Shown here: one piece after another, positions 27,529-36,234 of the stretch
Layout: each line of letters begins with the position of its first letter
Position numbering within the stretch: the stretch's first letter is position 1
From: Alteromonas stellipolaris
GTDB taxonomy: Bacteria; Pseudomonadota; Gammaproteobacteria; Enterobacterales; Alteromonadaceae
Direction of reading: 5' to 3'
Assembly (NCBI RefSeq): GCF_001562115.1
Contig: NZ_CP013926.1
Span: forward strand, 3,348,001 to 3,412,000
DNA length: 64,000 nt
Translations under genes and position numbers: made by a program
The notes under the pieces: generated by a model
Database searches by the model: none
The model's input: the letters and a program-made list of their open reading frames with translations, nothing else
What the model was told of the DNA's origin: nothing

Positions 27529-29394
27529 CTATTGTCTCGCAACGTTGAACGATGGTGATACAGGTGCGTCTAAGCCTGTTTCCTCTTTCGCTTTGGCTTT
27601 AATTTCTTCTATTGTTCCGCCACGATCAAACAGCGACACTTCACCTCGCTGTTCTTTCAATGTCGCTCGCAAGCGCTGGGTTTCGGTGTCGTTTACCGAA
27701 CCATTTTCAATCACCACACCGTATCGACGCGCGCCTTCTAAAGACACTAATCCCCTGGCGACATCATCGGCTACCGCATTGGGGTCACGATCAAATGGAT
27801 CGCCCCAACCGCCACCGCCCCATGTATCGAAATACAATACATCACCCGCTTTTACTGCAATGCCCTCACATTTGGCAGGCAGAACTTCTGTGCTGCCATC
27901 TTCTCGAATGAGGCGTTTTGTTGAACGTTTACCTGGCAAGCCCCCATTAACGCCCCAAGGGTAAGTTAACCACCTGTCATCATGAATAGCGATGGCGCCA
28001 TCACACAGGAACCGATACCCCACCGACAAGCCATTACCTCCGCGATGCAAACCAGGGCCACCGGAGTCTGGAATAGTTTCATACGTTTCAACACGTAGGG
28101 GAAAATACGCTTCAATAAATTCGTTCGGTACGTTAGTAAAACCAGGCCATAAAGAATGTCCGTCTGGCCCATCACCCACAGGCCTGCCTGGGATACCACC
28201 AAAGCCAATCTGGAAGAGTTGGAACCACTCTCCTTTATCGTCATACCCAGAATAAAACAGATGGGGAGAATCAGAGAAACCAGCTGCATTCATGGCATCA
28301 GGCGCACCTTGCCCTAGTAGCCCTCCCATTACGTCAAAGATACGGCCTAATGCGTGCGTTCTTCCCGAAAGGGCGGCTGGAAAGTTTGGTTTAAGTAAGC
28401 TGCCTTGAGGAATACGCACGTCAACTAAGTCATAAAACCCATCATTGAACAGTATTTGAGGGTCCACCAAATTGATAGTAAATGAGCCGAAGAACATCTT
28501 GAACATGTCTTCATTTAAGTAGAAATTTATTGAGCTTTTCGCTTGCGGATCGGTGCCTTCAAAATCAAAAATTGCCTTTCCATTTTCCCGCCACATCTTG
28601 CAGCGTATTTTGTATGGCCCCATGCCCACACCATCGTCACATAAATAATCTTCAAATACGCGAGGCTCTTCTGGCACCAACATATTGATAATGGCTTCCA
28701 TCGCAACATGGTTACGCTCGAGCATGATTTCCATGGTGGAATAAAACATATCGTCACCGAAACGCTCGGCTATTTCTTGGCAGCGTTTTGCCGCCGTTTT
28801 ACATGCTGCCACAAGTGCGTTTAAGTCAAAACGGTTCCACTGAGGCGTTCGCACATTGTGCAAGATGAGCTCTAATATATCGCTTTGAAGCACACCTTTT
28901 TTATAGAGTTTTGTGGGTGGAATTCGAATACCTTCTTGAAATATGGTCTCCGCTTTAATGGGTATTGAGCCTGGCACCATTCCGCCGTTGTCTGACATAT
29001 GACCAAACATGGCAGACCACGCAATGTGTCGCCCCTCTTTAAAGATAGGAACAAGAATAATCCAGTCGGGTAAATGAGAAACGGCTGCATTTGTCATGTA
29101 AGGGTCGTTGGTAAGGATGATATCCCCCTCTTCTAACTCGCCCTCAAATGCACTTAAGAAACCATGAATGAAAGAACCAAATTGCCCTACTACCATTTTG
29201 CCGTCTTTATTAGCAATCATGGGAAAGCAATCACCCTGCTCGCGGATCCCAGGGCTCATTGCGGTACGAAATAGCACCGCATCCATTTCCTCTCTGGCAT
29301 TACGCAATGCATTCTCAATGATATCCACGGTAACCGTATCAACGTCAATTCTGGTCAACTCAGCTGTGTTGGTTTGTTTAATTTTATTATTCAT
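27529..29394 (-). CDS. hyuB: hydantoinase B / oxoprolinase family subunit
   Basis: 621 aa. Signature regions: LRNAREEMDAVLFRTAMSPG, QGDCFPMIANKDGKMVVGQ, and the late SGGPGLHRGGNGLSVGYRF and GGGGWGDPFDRDP segments. A GGAGGCGTT ribosome binding site sits directly before ATG 29394. It pairs with HyuA 9 nt upstream. HyuA/HyuB pairs hydrolyse cyclic amides such as hydantoins, 5-oxoproline or caprolactam at the expense of ATP. Relatives carboxylate acetone or acetophenone. The substrate here is open; a cyclic imide is proposed from context. Confidence 0.9.
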   Translation of the reverse strand: MNNKIKQTNTAELTRIDVDTVTVDIIENALRNAREEMDAVLFRTAMSPGIREQGDCFPMIANKDGKMVVGQFGSFIHGFLSAFEGELEEGDIILTNDPYMTNAAVSHLPDWIILVPIFKEGRHIAWSAMFGHMSDNGGMVPGSIPIKAETIFQEGIRIPPTKLYKKGVLQSDILELILHNVRTPQWNRFDLNALVAACKTAAKRCQEIAERFGDDMFYSTMEIMLERNHVAMEAIINMLVPEEPRVFEDYLCDDGVGMGPYKIRCKMWRENGKAIFDFEGTDPQAKSSINFYLNEDMFKMFFGSFTINLVDPQILFNDGFYDLVDVRIPQGSLLKPNFPAALSGRTHALGRIFDVMGGLLGQGAPDAMNAAGFSDSPHLFYSGYDDKGEWFQLFQIGFGGIPGRPVGDGPDGHSLWPGFTNVPNEFIEAYFPLRVETYETIPDSGGPGLHRGGNGLSVGYRFLCDGAIAIHDDRWLTYPWGVNGGLPGKRSTKRLIREDGSTEVLPAKCEGIAVKAGDVLYFDTWGGGGWGDPFDRDPNAVADDVARGLVSLEGARRYGVVIENGSVNDTETQRLRATLKEQRGEVSLFDRGGTIEEIKAKAKEETGLDAPVSPSFNVARQ

Positions 29395-29403
29395 AACGCC
29401 TCC

Positions 29404-31485
29404 TTATTTGCCAGTCGATTCAGGGTTGCTTAACGGGTTAAGTAATAGATTGCCTACCGAATCAACGGTTGCAACGTACCCAGGGAGAACCACTGTCGTT
29501 GAGTCCATTTCACAAATAACAGCAGGTCCCTTCACCGATAATGCTTCGTGAAGTTTTCTACGCTCGTAAATGACTGCATCGTGGTAGCTGCCTTCATAAT
29601 AAATTTGGCTATCGGTTAACATGCAATCTTCAAGGGTATAGCTTGTATTAACGGGCGGATGAGTGGGAAGTGCTTTGCTTTTTGCGGTAGCGACTGCGCG
29701 CACCATCACAACTTCATGGCCCTCTTCTAACGCAAAGGTGAATAGCTGTGTATGCTCTGCATCAAAGTGCTTTTTAAGCAAAGAAAGGCCCTTATCTTCA
29801 AGATCTTGCTTAGAGAAAGGAACGCAAAGTTGGAAGGCTTGCCCGGTGTAGCGAACATCTGCTTCATAAGTAATAGTTTGCTCGTCCATCGAAATTCCAT
29901 CGGCGAGCAGGGTAGAAGATGCTTTTTCTGCTAATTCGGTTAGTACTTGCTTAAATGCATCGTCGGTGAGGTTGTCGATAAGCGAAACCAGTGTTTGGGA
30001 GGCCTCATCACGTACCTGAGTGGTGGCATCACCATAGGCACATAATACGCCAGGACCAGGAGGAATAATGGCAGGCCACGCTTGTGTTAGAATACCCAGT
30101 GCATTGGCGTGTAATGGGCCAGCTCCGCCAAAACCTACAAGGGCAAACTCTCTTGGATCAAACCCTTGCTCTACCGACACTAACCGAAGAGCACCGAACA
30201 TAGCTTCGTTAGCAATCTTAATGATACCTTCAGCCGCTTCTTCAACAGAAATATCCATGGCGTCTGCCACTTTTTTTACCGCCGCTACCGCAGCGTCTCG
30301 ATTGATAGCCATTTTGCCACCAAGCTGCACATCTGAAGGAAGATAACCGAGTACCACATTGGCGTCGCATACCGTTGGTTCTACACCGCCTTTCATATAA
30401 GCCGCCGGGCCCGGTTTAGCGCCAGCTGACTCTGGGCCTACGCGCAGTGCTTTGGTCAGTTCAGGTACAAAAGCTATGGAGCCACCACCAGCGCCAACGG
30501 TTCTTACGTCTACCGATGGTGCGCGAACCGTGACATCTCCAACACGGGTTTCTCGTCTTACCCGAGCCGTTGCATTTTGAATAAGCGCAACATCAGTAGA
30601 GGTGCCGCCCATATCAAAAGTGAGTATGTCGTTAAATCCACCTTGTTTACAAAAATGGATAGCCCCCGCTACACCGCCAGCAGGACCAGACATGAGTAAA
30701 TTAACGGGGCTTTCTGCAGCTGAACGCGCAGACGCCAGTCCGCCATCAGAGCGCAAGATAGACAGATGAATATCGCTGCCCATACGCTCTGTTAGCGCGC
30801 CATGTAAATTATCGACATATTTGGCTACTTCAGGGCGAACGTAACTGTTTACCACTGTGGTTTCAGTTCGCTCGTATTCTTGCAATTCAGGAACAACATC
30901 AGAAGAAATAGAGATTGGCATATCAGGGAAAACACGCTGTGCAACCGCTTGAGCTTGGCGCTCGTTCTCTCCGTTTACATAAGCGTTTATAAAAGAGATA
31001 GTGAGAGCAGTAAATCCACCTTTATCTCTTAATGCCTGTAAGCTTTGCGTGAGCTTCTCTTCGTCAAGGGCTTTAACAATGCTTCCATCTGCGCCCACTC
31101 TTTCACTTGCTTCAATAGTGAGTTCTAACGGTGCAAGCAAAGGCTTCTTCATGTAGCTTACCCAACCTCCAAGCCCCCCCGGACAGAATGAACGAGCCAC
31201 TTGCAGCACGTGCTTGTAGCCTTGTGTGGTAACCAGTGCGACACTTGCCCCCTTGCCCGTCAATACCGCATTGGTTGCAACAGTAGTACCGTGCATAACA
31301 CGAGCGATATCAGTAACATTAACACCTGACTCTTCACAAATACGGTCTATACCGTTAAGTACCCCAACGGAAGAATCGTGCGGTGTAGAAGGTACTTTTG
31401 CAGTAAAGGTTTCCCCAGATATTTCGTTAATTAATAGTAGGTCGGTAAAGGTTCCGCCCACATCAACCCCTAATCGATAACTCAT
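29404..31485 (-). CDS. hyuA: hydantoinase A / oxoprolinase family subunit (ATPase-fold)
   Basis: 693 aa. The N-terminus YRLGVDVGGTFTDLLLI and the later LTFDMGGTSTDVALI are the two phosphate-binding motifs of the actin-like ATPase fold, with VRTVGAGGGSIA and GFGGAGPLHANALG also typical. It starts at ATG 31485 with AAGGGGAAG upstream and overlaps the lyase stop (ATGA). It supplies ATP-driven activation of the ring carbonyl for its HyuB partner. Confidence 0.9.
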   Translation of the reverse strand: MSYRLGVDVGGTFTDLLLINEISGETFTAKVPSTPHDSSVGVLNGIDRICEESGVNVTDIARVMHGTTVATNAVLTGKGASVALVTTQGYKHVLQVARSFCPGGLGGWVSYMKKPLLAPLELTIEASERVGADGSIVKALDEEKLTQSLQALRDKGGFTALTISFINAYVNGENERQAQAVAQRVFPDMPISISSDVVPELQEYERTETTVVNSYVRPEVAKYVDNLHGALTERMGSDIHLSILRSDGGLASARSAAESPVNLLMSGPAGGVAGAIHFCKQGGFNDILTFDMGGTSTDVALIQNATARVRRETRVGDVTVRAPSVDVRTVGAGGGSIAFVPELTKALRVGPESAGAKPGPAAYMKGGVEPTVCDANVVLGYLPSDVQLGGKMAINRDAAVAAVKKVADAMDISVEEAAEGIIKIANEAMFGALRLVSVEQGFDPREFALVGFGGAGPLHANALGILTQAWPAIIPPGPGVLCAYGDATTQVRDEASQTLVSLIDNLTDDAFKQVLTELAEKASSTLLADGISMDEQTITYEADVRYTGQAFQLCVPFSKQDLEDKGLSLLKKHFDAEHTQLFTFALEEGHEVVMVRAVATAKSKALPTHPPVNTSYTLEDCMLTDSQIYYEGSYHDAVIYERRKLHEALSVKGPAVICEMDSTTVVLPGYVATVDSVGNLLLNPLSNPESTGK

Positions 31486-32402
31486 TTGCTTCCCCTTTTA
31501 TTTTCTTGTTGTTCTAACCAGGTTTTAGCATGTCCACCACGTGCTGTGCCTGTTAATGCCTTGGCTTTGTCCGACGCTGCAAGTAACAGGCCCATATCTA
31601 TGCCTGTGCTATAACCCATTTGTTCAACCAGCAGCACCACATCTTCTGTCGCTACATTACCGGTGGCGCCCGGTGCAAATGGACAGCCACCCAATCCCGC
31701 AATTGATGCGTCAAATTGTCGAATACCCGCTTCAATCGCGGCATAAACGTTTGCTACGCCCATTGCGCGTGTATCATGAAAATGGCACGACAATTTGTTA
31801 GCGCCAAACTCCGATACCATTTTGCTCATCAGCACATGTACCTGATCTGGAGATGCCGCACCAATCGTATCGGCCACCACAATGTGAGCAGCCCCAGCAT
31901 CTAATAATGCGGCTGATACTTTAATCACTTCATCCACGCTAATGTGCCCTTCAAAGGGGCATTCCCATGCTGTTGCAACATAAGCCTGCACTCTACGATT
32001 TAACTGTGTGGCCAGCGCAAGCACATCTGATGACATAGACAATGCTTGGTTAGTGGTCATACGAATGTTTTTTTCGTTCATCGTTGTACTTGCCGCCACC
32101 ACCAATGACATAAGAGGTACATTCAGTTCCACCCCAGTGCTAAACCCTCTTTCGTTGGGTATAAGCACTGAGTACGCCACCTTATCTTTGGCCTCGAGTT
32201 GATGAATGACCTCATCTGTACCAGCCATAGCAGGAACCGCTTTAGGCGATACAAAAGCCCCGACTTCAATGGCAGGTAATCCAGCTGCAACTAATGCATT
32301 TATTAATGCAACTCGCTCATCCACACTTAGGTGCTTTTTCTGATTCTGTAGGCCATCTCTGGGGCCAACATCGTTGATGATGATTTTTCCTTTCGTTTTC
32401 AT
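31482..32402 (-). CDS. HMG-CoA lyase-family acyl-CoA lyase
   Basis: 306 aa TIM-barrel enzyme. Conserved: NDVGPRDGLQNQ (Arg15, Asp16), the metal-binding HFHD pair (His207, His209), and GLGGCPFAPGATGN with catalytic Cys240, all as in HMG-CoA lyase. HMG-CoA lyase cleaves HMG-CoA to acetoacetate and acetyl-CoA. Homologues cleave related tertiary 3-hydroxyacyl-CoAs. Next to a CoA-transferase and a LeuCD-like hydratase, citramalyl-CoA cleavage to pyruvate and acetyl-CoA fits better than leucine breakdown. No other leucine-catabolism (liu) genes are present. Overlaps both neighbours by 1-4 nt. Confidence 0.85.
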   Translation of the reverse strand: MKTKGKIIINDVGPRDGLQNQKKHLSVDERVALINALVAAGLPAIEVGAFVSPKAVPAMAGTDEVIHQLEAKDKVAYSVLIPNERGFSTGVELNVPLMSLVVAASTTMNEKNIRMTTNQALSMSSDVLALATQLNRRVQAYVATAWECPFEGHISVDEVIKVSAALLDAGAAHIVVADTIGAASPDQVHVLMSKMVSEFGANKLSCHFHDTRAMGVANVYAAIEAGIRQFDASIAGLGGCPFAPGATGNVATEDVVLLVEQMGYSTGIDMGLLLAASDKAKALTGTARGGHAKTWLEQQENKRGSK

Positions 32403-33601
32403 CAGCGAACTACCTTTTTCTCAAATAAAAGGGCTAGCTCACTTTCGCTCATGCCAACTAAACCTTGCAGCACATCTCTTGTGTGCTCGCCAACTTTGGG
32501 CGCAGGCGAGAATATTTCGTCGGTGGTACGCGAAAACTTAATAGGATTACCCGGCCCTTTGGTTTTGTTACCATCACCGGAGGTAAGCTCAACCACCATA
32601 TTGCGGTGCTTCACTTGTTCATCACTAAGGGCTTGAGAGAACGTATTGACAGGCGCACAAGGAATACGCGCCGCTTCTAGCTTTTCAATCCAATAGTCAG
32701 ACGTTTGTGTTTGCAGTGTTTGGTTAAGGGTTTCGTCGATAAAATCTTTCTTCGCCCACCGTCCTGGCTGGGTATCGAATTCGGGTAAGTCCAATGCATC
32801 TATCTTCACCACCGTTTTTAAGTTTTGCCAAAAGTTATCGGTGATAACCGCAATGACAATAAACCCATCTGCTGTTTTAAAGGTGTTGTAGGGCACGTGT
32901 ACAAAGTGCGAATTGCCAATGGGGAATGGGTCTTTCTCTGACAGAAAGTACATTGTAGCCATGTAGTTAAGCAGTGATATCTGACAATCTAACATTGAGA
33001 TATCAACGTCTTGTCCTTTACCACTTTTTGCCCGTTCCAAAAGCGCGGCTTGGATTCCCATGACGGCAAACATACCGCCGCCTAAATCGCCAATTGGAAT
33101 ACCGGCTCGAACAGGGTGATTTGGATCGGTACCAGTGATAGACATACCGCCACCAGTAGCTTGTGCCACTTGATCAAACGCTGGACGTTTGAATTTGGGT
33201 CCGTTGCTACCAAACCCCGTAATTGAGCAGGTGATTATTTCGGGGTTTATTTTACTTAACTGTTCATAGTCGATTTTTAAACGCGTTGGTACACCTGCAC
33301 CAAAGTTGTTGACCACCACATCGGCTTTTTTTACCAACTCATAGAATACGTTTAAACCTTCTTCAGATTTTAAATCGATGCAGACACTTTTTTTGTTTCG
33401 ATTCAGTGTAATGAAGTAAGCGCCCATACCATCCAACGAATTATCGGGATCGGTTGCGAGAAGCTTTCGAGTGCCTTCCCCTTGCAATGGCTCCACTTTA
33501 ATCGTCTCTGCCCCTAAATCGGCGAGTATCATTCCGCAGTATGGCCCTGACAGCATATGCGTAAGGTCAATGACAGTAATGCCTGACAATGGTTTATTCA
33601 T
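32402..33601 (-). CDS. CaiB/BaiF family (class III) CoA-transferase
   Basis: 399 aa from ATG 33601, preceded by AGGATGAATTT; a TTG at 33625 is upstream but lacks a site. N-terminal LSGITVIDLTHMLSGPYCGMILADLGAETIKVEP and the catalytic Asp172 in GIPIGDLGGGMFAV define the family. Such enzymes move CoA from succinyl-CoA or acetyl-CoA to a carboxylic acid. The stop shares a base with the lyase start (TGATG), so the acyl-CoA it makes is probably the lyase substrate. Confidence 0.88.
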   Translation of the reverse strand: MNKPLSGITVIDLTHMLSGPYCGMILADLGAETIKVEPLQGEGTRKLLATDPDNSLDGMGAYFITLNRNKKSVCIDLKSEEGLNVFYELVKKADVVVNNFGAGVPTRLKIDYEQLSKINPEIITCSITGFGSNGPKFKRPAFDQVAQATGGGMSITGTDPNHPVRAGIPIGDLGGGMFAVMGIQAALLERAKSGKGQDVDISMLDCQISLLNYMATMYFLSEKDPFPIGNSHFVHVPYNTFKTADGFIVIAVITDNFWQNLKTVVKIDALDLPEFDTQPGRWAKKDFIDETLNQTLQTQTSDYWIEKLEAARIPCAPVNTFSQALSDEQVKHRNMVVELTSGDGNKTKGPGNPIKFSRTTDEIFSPAPKVGEHTRDVLQGLVGMSESELALLFEKKVVR

Positions 33602-33642
33602 AAATTCATCCTGATTAAAATTCAATCTTCGAAGCGTAGGGA

Positions 33643-36219
33643 TTAGAAGCTCATACTAAGTTCTAAACCGTAGGAGCGTAGCGCCGAGGGGTGAACAAAC
33701 GAGCCGCCGAATTCTGGCGCAGGGATCACCTCTTGCAAATAAGCCTCATCTGTTAAGTTTTTGCCCCACAATGCGACCGTCCACATTTCACCTTCTATGG
33801 AAATGCGAGCGTTAACGGTGCTATATGCATCACGCTGAGCGTTACTGAAGTTTTGAGAGTGAGGGCCGGGAGGAACACCGCCACCTAGCGTGCCGAAGAA
33901 ATCCCAGATAGTAGGCGTTTCTTCACCTTGCAGCGTATGGAAATGGGTTTCTCCCACATATTGATAATCAATTCGTGTGGTAAGTTGTAAGTCGCTGGTA
34001 ATCTCGTGATCGTAAGAAATACCTAAGGTGTAAGAGGATTTTGGTGTTTGTGGTGCTTCATTGCCGACAGAAAGTGGTCTGTTCTTGTTCTCGATGATTT
34101 CACTATCAATAAGCCCCATTCCAGCAAAAACACTCAGATTGTCGTTAACCCGATAATTAGCGTCCATTTCGAAGCCCTGAATTTCTAGCTCATCAATGGT
34201 GGTAACCGCTCTTAATAATCCAAACGGACCAGCGAAAAACTCAAAGAACTGGTTATCTTCAACTTTGGTGTGAAACACCGCGCTGTTCACTTTTAATCGA
34301 TTGTCTAAAAACGTTCCCTTGCCGCCGAATTCAATACTTGTGGTAATTTCCTTGTCATAGTTATCGGGTACGATAAGTTGAGCATCAACCGCATCACCGG
34401 GCGTACCGGCTCCACTTGCATTGAACCAAAAATCTAACGTGGCTTCAGTGCCGATAGAATTGAATCCACCACTTCTAAAACCAACGCCATAACTGGCATA
34501 AAGGTTTAGGGCATCGCTTGCTTCGTAACTAAAGGTTAGCTTTGGCTGCCACTGACTAAAGCTTTGCTCTCGATCGGGAATACCATCAGGGTTGGCCGTA
34601 AATGCAGGGTTGATAGGCCCTACTACACCGTCAACAATGGTATTAACATTAAAACCAGAGGCAGATACATTGGGTACATTATTTGCCACTTCTCGCGACT
34701 CGTTGTCATATCTGAGTGCGAAAGACACTTCCCATTTATCGTTAACGTCGTATTCAATTTGACCAAACGTAGATAGCACGGTGGTTGAAAACGTATCATC
34801 AAACAATAAGTCTGTAGGGTTTGGCCCGTCGGCCGGAACGTATGCTTGACGTAAGAAGCCTTGTCCTAAATCTGCACCGTAAGCTACAACAACATCTCTA
34901 TCTATATTGGCGAAATAGACGCCCGCTATCCATTGCAGGGGCGAATCTGTGTCGTTCGATGTAAATCTAATTTCTCCGCTGTAATCTTGTTGGCTTCGTT
35001 CTTGATATTGATAACCATCACACGAAGATGGCGTATAAGGTCCATATACGCCTTGAAAATCTTGTCCTGGTGGAAGCACTACAAAAGGAGATAGGAAATC
35101 GCCAAACAAGTCGCTTCTTCCCGCGCCACCGAAATCAACTGGAAGGTTATTTAATGTTGCACGATCGGTTTGGCATTGCTCTGTCAATTCATAGCCATAA
35201 AATGAAGCGCTTGTACCATCTGATAACAGATATTCTTCTAGATTGTTGTACGCAACCACGGTAGTGACATCAAATCCCTCGTTGCGCCAATCGGCTTTTA
35301 ACGAAAGCTCTGTGGTCTTTTGTTCATTTTCACCAGGTACGTTAAAAGCAAAGATAAACTCGTGATCATTCACGTCATTAAAAAACGCACTTTGACCAAA
35401 ATCTTCTACAAAACTCGGTAGTGCGAACACGGCGTTGAAGTTTATTGCTCCGCCTTTAGCCTCGCTGTACGAGCCACGAAAATCGTAAGTAAGATCATCA
35501 GTCGCTTCCCAAATAAGCCGCCCTTTGACCGATGTATCTTCTAAGTAATCTACCGCGTCATCACGCCCCAGATACACATTTTCATAAAAGCCATCTGTAG
35601 TTGAATGCGCTACCACAATGCGCCCAAATACATTGTCAGCAAGTGGCCCAGTAAGCATTCCAGAATAGCGCTGCGAATTGTTATTACCAACGCCACCTTC
35701 AATTCTGGCCTCCATCACGTCTGAGGGCTTTTCCGTTGTTATCAGAATGGCACCGGCAACCGCATTTCTGCCATATAGCGCCCCTTGCGGCCCTTTTAAA
35801 ACTTCAATTTGCGCAATATCAGTTAACCCTTCGTTAAAACTATTCGGATTCGTCTGCAACACCCCATCAACGACATATGCAAAAGTAGATTCTGCATCGC
35901 GTGTAGAAATAATTCCCCGGATATTTACTTGTGTATCACCCACGTTGGCCGCATCAACAATACTTACGTTTGGAATTAGGCTAATAAAATCGGAAGGACG
36001 CTCTACCCCCGCAGCCTCTAATTCCCTTGCTGACAACGCCGTTACCGCAATCGGCACTTCCTGAATACTTTCAGGACGCTTTCGTGAAATACTGATAATT
36101 TCAACGAGCTCAGACGTTGCTTGCTTTTCTTCTTGTGCAAAAGCAGGAATGGCTGAACTTCCTATGGTTAACGCGAGCGACACTTGTAATGCTAAATATG
36201 TTTTTCCGGTGGTTTGCAT
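33643..36219 (-). CDS. TonB-dependent receptor of the catabolic operon
   Basis: 858 aa. Signal peptide ends AFA (about residue 28). A plug follows with EIISISRKRPESIQEVPIAV, VDAANVGDTQVNIRGI and VLKGPQGALYGRNAVAGAILITTEKP, then a barrel ending in LELSMSF with a terminal aromatic. The plug style (SRKRPESIQEVPIAVTAL) is common among receptors for diverse organic substrates in marine gammaproteobacteria. Only 15 nt separate it from the regulator gene, and 41 nt from the CoA-transferase gene, so it probably imports the operon substrate. Confidence 0.9.
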   Translation of the reverse strand: MQTTGKTYLALQVSLALTIGSSAIPAFAQEEKQATSELVEIISISRKRPESIQEVPIAVTALSARELEAAGVERPSDFISLIPNVSIVDAANVGDTQVNIRGIISTRDAESTFAYVVDGVLQTNPNSFNEGLTDIAQIEVLKGPQGALYGRNAVAGAILITTEKPSDVMEARIEGGVGNNNSQRYSGMLTGPLADNVFGRIVVAHSTTDGFYENVYLGRDDAVDYLEDTSVKGRLIWEATDDLTYDFRGSYSEAKGGAINFNAVFALPSFVEDFGQSAFFNDVNDHEFIFAFNVPGENEQKTTELSLKADWRNEGFDVTTVVAYNNLEEYLLSDGTSASFYGYELTEQCQTDRATLNNLPVDFGGAGRSDLFGDFLSPFVVLPPGQDFQGVYGPYTPSSCDGYQYQERSQQDYSGEIRFTSNDTDSPLQWIAGVYFANIDRDVVVAYGADLGQGFLRQAYVPADGPNPTDLLFDDTFSTTVLSTFGQIEYDVNDKWEVSFALRYDNESREVANNVPNVSASGFNVNTIVDGVVGPINPAFTANPDGIPDREQSFSQWQPKLTFSYEASDALNLYASYGVGFRSGGFNSIGTEATLDFWFNASGAGTPGDAVDAQLIVPDNYDKEITTSIEFGGKGTFLDNRLKVNSAVFHTKVEDNQFFEFFAGPFGLLRAVTTIDELEIQGFEMDANYRVNDNLSVFAGMGLIDSEIIENKNRPLSVGNEAPQTPKSSYTLGISYDHEITSDLQLTTRIDYQYVGETHFHTLQGEETPTIWDFFGTLGGGVPPGPHSQNFSNAQRDAYSTVNARISIEGEMWTVALWGKNLTDEAYLQEVIPAPEFGGSFVHPSALRSYGLELSMSF

Positions 36220-36234
36220 GACTATCTCCGAACA

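Noticed and set aside
31482..32402. HMG-CoA lyase as part of leucine catabolism (liuE/mvaB)
   Set aside because: No isovaleryl-CoA dehydrogenase, methylcrotonyl-CoA carboxylase or other liu genes nearby; gene is embedded between a CoA-transferase and HyuA.
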